From assembly GCA_905221605.1 (NCBI GenBank), contig CAJNDS010000779.1, positions 572,501-636,500 of the forward strand: DNA of 64,000 nt. The letters run 5' to 3'. Positions 60,815 through 64,000 of the stretch are shown here, piece by piece. The stretch is from Symbiodinium natans (Eukaryota > Sar > Dinophyceae > Suessiales > Symbiodiniaceae). The position numbers and the translations under genes were made by a program. The notes below the pieces were generated by a model, which did not search any database, had not been told where the DNA came from, and saw only the letters and a list, made by a program, of their open reading frames with translations. How positions within the stretch are numbered: position 1 is the stretch's first letter; every line of letters begins with the position of its first letter.

Positions 60815-60921
60815 CTTAGTTGCCCAAAACCTTGGCCCAAAAAAGCTCAAACTTTTCATTTAGTAGGGGCGGCTTAGTATACCCAAAAAAATCTAAAAAG
60901 TTCACCTATTGGGCTCCTAAG
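60815..60921. mobile_element. Introner family B with AAGG duplication
   Basis: CTTAGTTGCCCAAAA..TATTGGGCTCCTAAG, AAGG on both sides. It borders the minus-strand exon 60926-61008 on its 3' side. Confidence 0.8.
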
Positions 60922-60925
60922 AAGG

Positions 60926-61008
60926 CAGGGTCTGGAAGTGAGAGCCCCCCCGGGTGGTGCCGTCTTGTTCCAGTGCTGCACCCAGTACCGCAGGTAGGCC
61001 TTGGAGTG
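60926..61008 (-). CDS. Exon bounded on both sides by introners
   Basis: Begins after GGGCTGCCCAAAG of an A element, HSKAYLRYWVQHWNKTAPPG, GALTSRP, TG, and ends at element B. 83 bases. Trp/Tyr-rich and clearly coding. Function unknown. Confidence 0.65.
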
Positions 61009-61229
61009 CTTTGGGCAGCCCAGTAGCCATACCATGATAAGGGGGTTTAGGGTTTAGGGTTAGGGGTTTAGGGTTTAGGGGCTTAGGGCTTAGGGCTTAG
61101 GGCTTAGGGCTTAGGGCTTAGGGCTTAGGGCTTAGGGCTTAGGGCTTAGGGCTTAGGGTTTAGGGTTTAAATTAGGGCTGTCGTTACTTCAGAATGGAAC
61201 CCAGAACCAAAAATGACCAACTGTCAAGT
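61009..61229. mobile_element. Introner family A filled with (GGGCTTA)n
   Basis: CTTTGGGCAGCCCAGTAGCC..GATAAGGGGG, then TTTAGGG/GGGCTTA units (61046-61168), then GGAACCCAGAACCAAAAATG..CTGTCAAG. A second A element carrying an array at the same internal place as the one at 15465. Confidence 0.7.
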
Positions 61230-61654
61230 GTGGGTGTAGGGTGTAGGGTTGAGGGTGTCTTAGTTGTCCAGTAACCTGAGGGAATTAAAGGCTAACCTCT
61301 GGGAATATGAGGGGATTATACTACCCCAAAAGGTTACAGGTTACCTCCTCTACTACTAGGGCTTCTGGGGGTTGCTGTTTTTTTCTTATCGACTTGGAGT
61401 CCACAACCATGTAACAAAGGGTCACGGGTGAAAGGTCTAAGGGACCAGAAACCCCTTTCGCTTGCTGAGTGCTGCATGCTAAACCCTACACCCTACACTC
61501 TACACCCCACATCCTAAACTCTAAACCCTAAACCCTAAACCCTGAACCCTGAACCCTGAACCCTAAACCCTACACGCATGCATGGCTGCTCATGGTAGCT
61601 TGTGGTGTGACTGCGTGTGTGGGCCACGCATGCTGGGCCTTCCTTCTACAAAAG

Positions 61655-61734
61655 CACCCCCCACAAAAGCGCCCAGCAAAGAGGAGCCCCCGCCCTGGTC
61701 GCGCTGGGCCGGAGACGTGGGTGTCCCGCTGCAG
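61655..61734 (+). CDS. Pro/Lys-rich plus-strand exon
   Basis: Acceptor TCCTTCTACAAAAG, two bases, PPTKAPSKEEPPPWSRWAGD, VGVPLQ, GC donor CAG|GCTGGT. Low-complexity start, globular end. Confidence 0.45.
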
Positions 61735-62352
61735 GCTGGTGTCAGAGTTGCCTGGTTAGGGTTCAGGGTTTAGGGTTTAGCTCAGTGTTTAGGGTTTAGG
61801 GTTTAGGGTTTTCAAGGGTTTAGGGTTTAGCGTTTAGGACAAGAAGGCGTTCATGGAAGTCAAGGATTTTGGGTTTAAGGGGTCTAGGGGTGTATAGGGC
61901 TTAGTGTAAGGGATCTTGGGGCCCGGGACCCCAAGAAAACACAGCCGAGCTTCGAAGGTTTCATGAACCATCTCCATTAGCCCTAAACCCTAAACCCTAA
62001 AACCCTAAAGCCCTAAACCCTAAACCCTAAACCACGAGGCCCCCGTATAGAGGGATGCAGGCGAGCACTTGCCCTTAAAAGAGTGCCTGGGTCCCTCGAT
62101 GCTTACCACTCTTTCTCACCGGTAGGATGGCTGTCCTTCATTCCGTACACATGTCATAGATTGTCATAGAAAACCATCACCTCACCAATCCTTACTTCAT
62201 GCAGACTCCGACCAAAAAAAGGAAGCCGAAACTCTGATCACCGGACCCTGAAACCTCGACCTTAGACCCTAAACCCCAAACCCCAAACCCCAAACCCTAA
62301 ACCCTAAAGCCCAAGCCCTAAACCCTAAACCCCAAACCCTAAACCCCAAAAC

Positions 62353-62418
62353 CGCCTTGCTGGGCGAAAAGGCGCTGCAGCCAGTTCTGCAGCGCCGGCG
62401 GGAACTTGGGTCCACCAC
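62353..62418 (-). CDS. Coding exon
   Basis: Acceptor CCAAAGATGCAG, GGPKFPPALQNWLQRLFAQQ, G, donor G|GTTTTGGGG. FPPALQNWLQRLFA is a good amphipathic helix. CCCTAAA to the left, TTTAGGG to the right. Confidence 0.55.
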
Positions 62419-62952
62419 CTGCATCTTTGGGCGAGGGGTTTAGGGATTCGCGGGCTTAGGGTTTATAGGGGTTAGGGGTTTGGGGTTTGGGGTTTAGGGT
62501 TAGGGTTTAGGGTTTAGGGTAGGGCTGGTGTCGAGCTACTACGGGGTGTCCAAGGAACTTTCATCACAAGCTAAACCCCAGGGGTTGTCAAAATCTAATG
62601 ATCCCCAATTGGTTTTGGGGTACCCTAAATATTAGGTGCCGTATTGTATAATCGGGAGCCAAAAAAAAGAAAACCATCATCTTGACAACCACCCATATTT
62701 GAAGCAAGTGGTTAGGATTGAAGGGCTGGGAGAGATCTGGGGTTTGAGGGCAACCCCCGGAGTAAGCCCTCTAAGCCCTCAAACCCTCAGCCCTTAACCT
62801 CCTCGAGCCCTTGTAGCGAACCCTAAACCCTAAACCCTAAACACTAATAAACCCTAAACCCTAAACCCTAATCACTAAACCCCAAACCCTAAATCCTAAA
62901 CCCTAAACCCTAAACCCTAAACCCCAAACCCTACGCAGGTCCGGAGAGGTAC

Positions 62953-62998
62953 CTGGCCCAGCTCCCATCCCAGGCGCCGCCGATGGCCGTATGGTCGC
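62953..62998 (-). CDS. Small exon with canonical donor
   Basis: Acceptor AGCCGACACCCAG, two bases, DHTAIGGAWDGSWA, donor CAG|GTACCT. Between CCCTAAA (left) and TTTAGGG (right) repeats. Confidence 0.5.
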
Positions 62999-63019
62999 CT
63001 GGGTGTCGGCTCTCAGCAT

Positions 63020-64000
63020 CCGAAGGTTCATGACTTCGAGGTTCGAGGGTTGAAGGTTTAGGGTTCAGGGTTCAGGACTTTGAGGTTCTAGGGTTGAAGG
63101 TTTAGGGTTTAGGGTTTAGGGTTTCGGATTTGAGGGTTCAGGGTTTCGGGTTCAGGACTTTGAGGTTCTAGGGTTGAAGGTTTAGGGTTTAGGGTTTAGG
63201 GTTTGAGGGTTTGAGGGTTTGAGGGTTTAGGGGTTTAAGGGTTTAGGGTTCATTTGGGGCCAGGGTTTGTATATAGGGCTTTGGGTTGTTTAGGGTTCAT
63301 GACTTTTAGGTTCTGGGGTTAAAGGTTTATTTCGGGTCAGGTTTATATAGGGCTATAATATTGGTTTTCGGATAATTAATCAGGGCCAGGGTTTGTATGG
63401 GCCTTAGAGTTTAGGAGCTATGGTTTCGGATTCAGGGCTCGGGGGCTCTATGTAGGGTTTAGGGTTCAGGCTTCCTTTCCGGATCCGAGATGGAGGAGCT
63501 TAGGGTAGGGTTCACGACTCGACATGCCTCAGTAGAATCCTAAACCCTCAGCCTGAACCCTGACCTTGAACCCTACAAGTTCACGCATAGTCGCTCGACT
63601 GCAACCTATGAATAATCAACTAGAAAGTATGTTCAACAACACTGCAAGCCCTATACAGCCAAAACACTGAATCCTCAACCACCCTGAACTTGCCCCAAAA
63701 CCCTAAACCCCAATAGCCCCAAACCCTAAACCCTAGTAGCCCCAAACCCTAAACCCTAATAGCCCTAAACCCTAAACCCTAAACTCTAAACCCTAAGGGC
63801 CCTAAACCCTAAGAGACCTAAACCCGAAGAGTCCATAAACCCTCAAGCCGAGCGGCAGCCCCTGCGTTCGGCGGCCGACCGCGGCAAGCTGCACCCTGGT
63901 TGAACCCGGGGGAGGCGGCGAAATTCTGAGTGGCAGCCCCACCCCAGCTGCCACCCTGGCGCCGGACCACTTGGGGGTTTAGGGTTTAGGGTTTAGGGTT
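63020..64000. other. Decayed telomeric repeats and end of window
   Basis: A field of diverged TTTAGGG relatives (TTCAGGG, TTGAGGG, TTGAAGG), with a duplicated unit GACTTTGAGGTTCTAGGGTT at 63079 and 63149. A GC-rich open segment at 63850-63955 between CCCTAAA and TTTAGGG may be an exon (minus), but its frame is ambiguous. A TTTAGGG array runs off the end. Confidence 0.5.

Noticed and set aside
1-64000. The window as a chromosome end or subtelomere
   Set aside because: Arrays switch orientation constantly, lie inside introns, and occur evenly across the window.

Overview
The window is nuclear DNA of an intron-rich eukaryote with plant/alveolate-type telomere repeats (TTTAGGG/CCCTAAA), most probably a dinoflagellate. 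Three things support this. First, short exons can be chained in phase across introns that use GT and, very often, GC donors. Second, a voltage-gated cation channel whose last parts are EF-hands is typical of dinoflagellate genomes. Third, introns are loaded with introner-like inverted-repeat elements flanked by short direct repeats. No bacterial operon, rRNA, tRNA or CRISPR is visible. No database search was possible, so every gene model rests on reading frame, splice signals, phase and recognisable motifs.

Layout. Most coding exons are only 30-140 bases long, lie on both strands, and are separated by introns and spacers dominated by interstitial telomeric arrays. I count well over a hundred arrays, in both orientations, from one end of the window to the other. 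The best-supported genes are: a five-exon minus-strand gene at 16953-17617; a plus-strand gene at 24097-24555; a minus-strand gene at 26068-26717 with an element-derived intron; a minus-strand voltage-gated channel spread over at least 31223-42887 (S2 to S6, pore, EF-hands); a complete four-exon, four-membrane-segment gene of 155 codons at 51636-52870; and coiled-coil or charged exons at 53-56 kb. A secreted cysteine-rich protein with a long open frame lies at 13307-13813.

Repeats. Besides telomeric arrays (7-mer, plus local 8-mer and 9-mer variants) there are at least eight families of short inverted-repeat elements (called A to J here), one 1.26 kb element with about 35-base inverted ends, purine/pyrimidine tracts, a (TG)n tract, a C-rich block at 11.46-12.1 kb and a G-rich block at 60.46-60.64 kb.

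Main discovery. Telomeric repeats here are intron material. Exons repeatedly end at a donor made by the repeat itself (G|GTTTAGGG) and begin after CCCTAAA-rich intron ends; in plus-strand coordinates, CCCTAAA-exon-TTTAGGG is a recurring order. Arrays have also entered pre-existing elements: one is bracketed by a 10-base duplication, and another sits inside an introner that splits a coding sequence. Introners of several families interrupt frames exactly at 4-5 base direct repeats and the frame is restored when one copy is removed. One such case is the arginine-periodic S4 voltage sensor, where protein structure independently confirms the splice.
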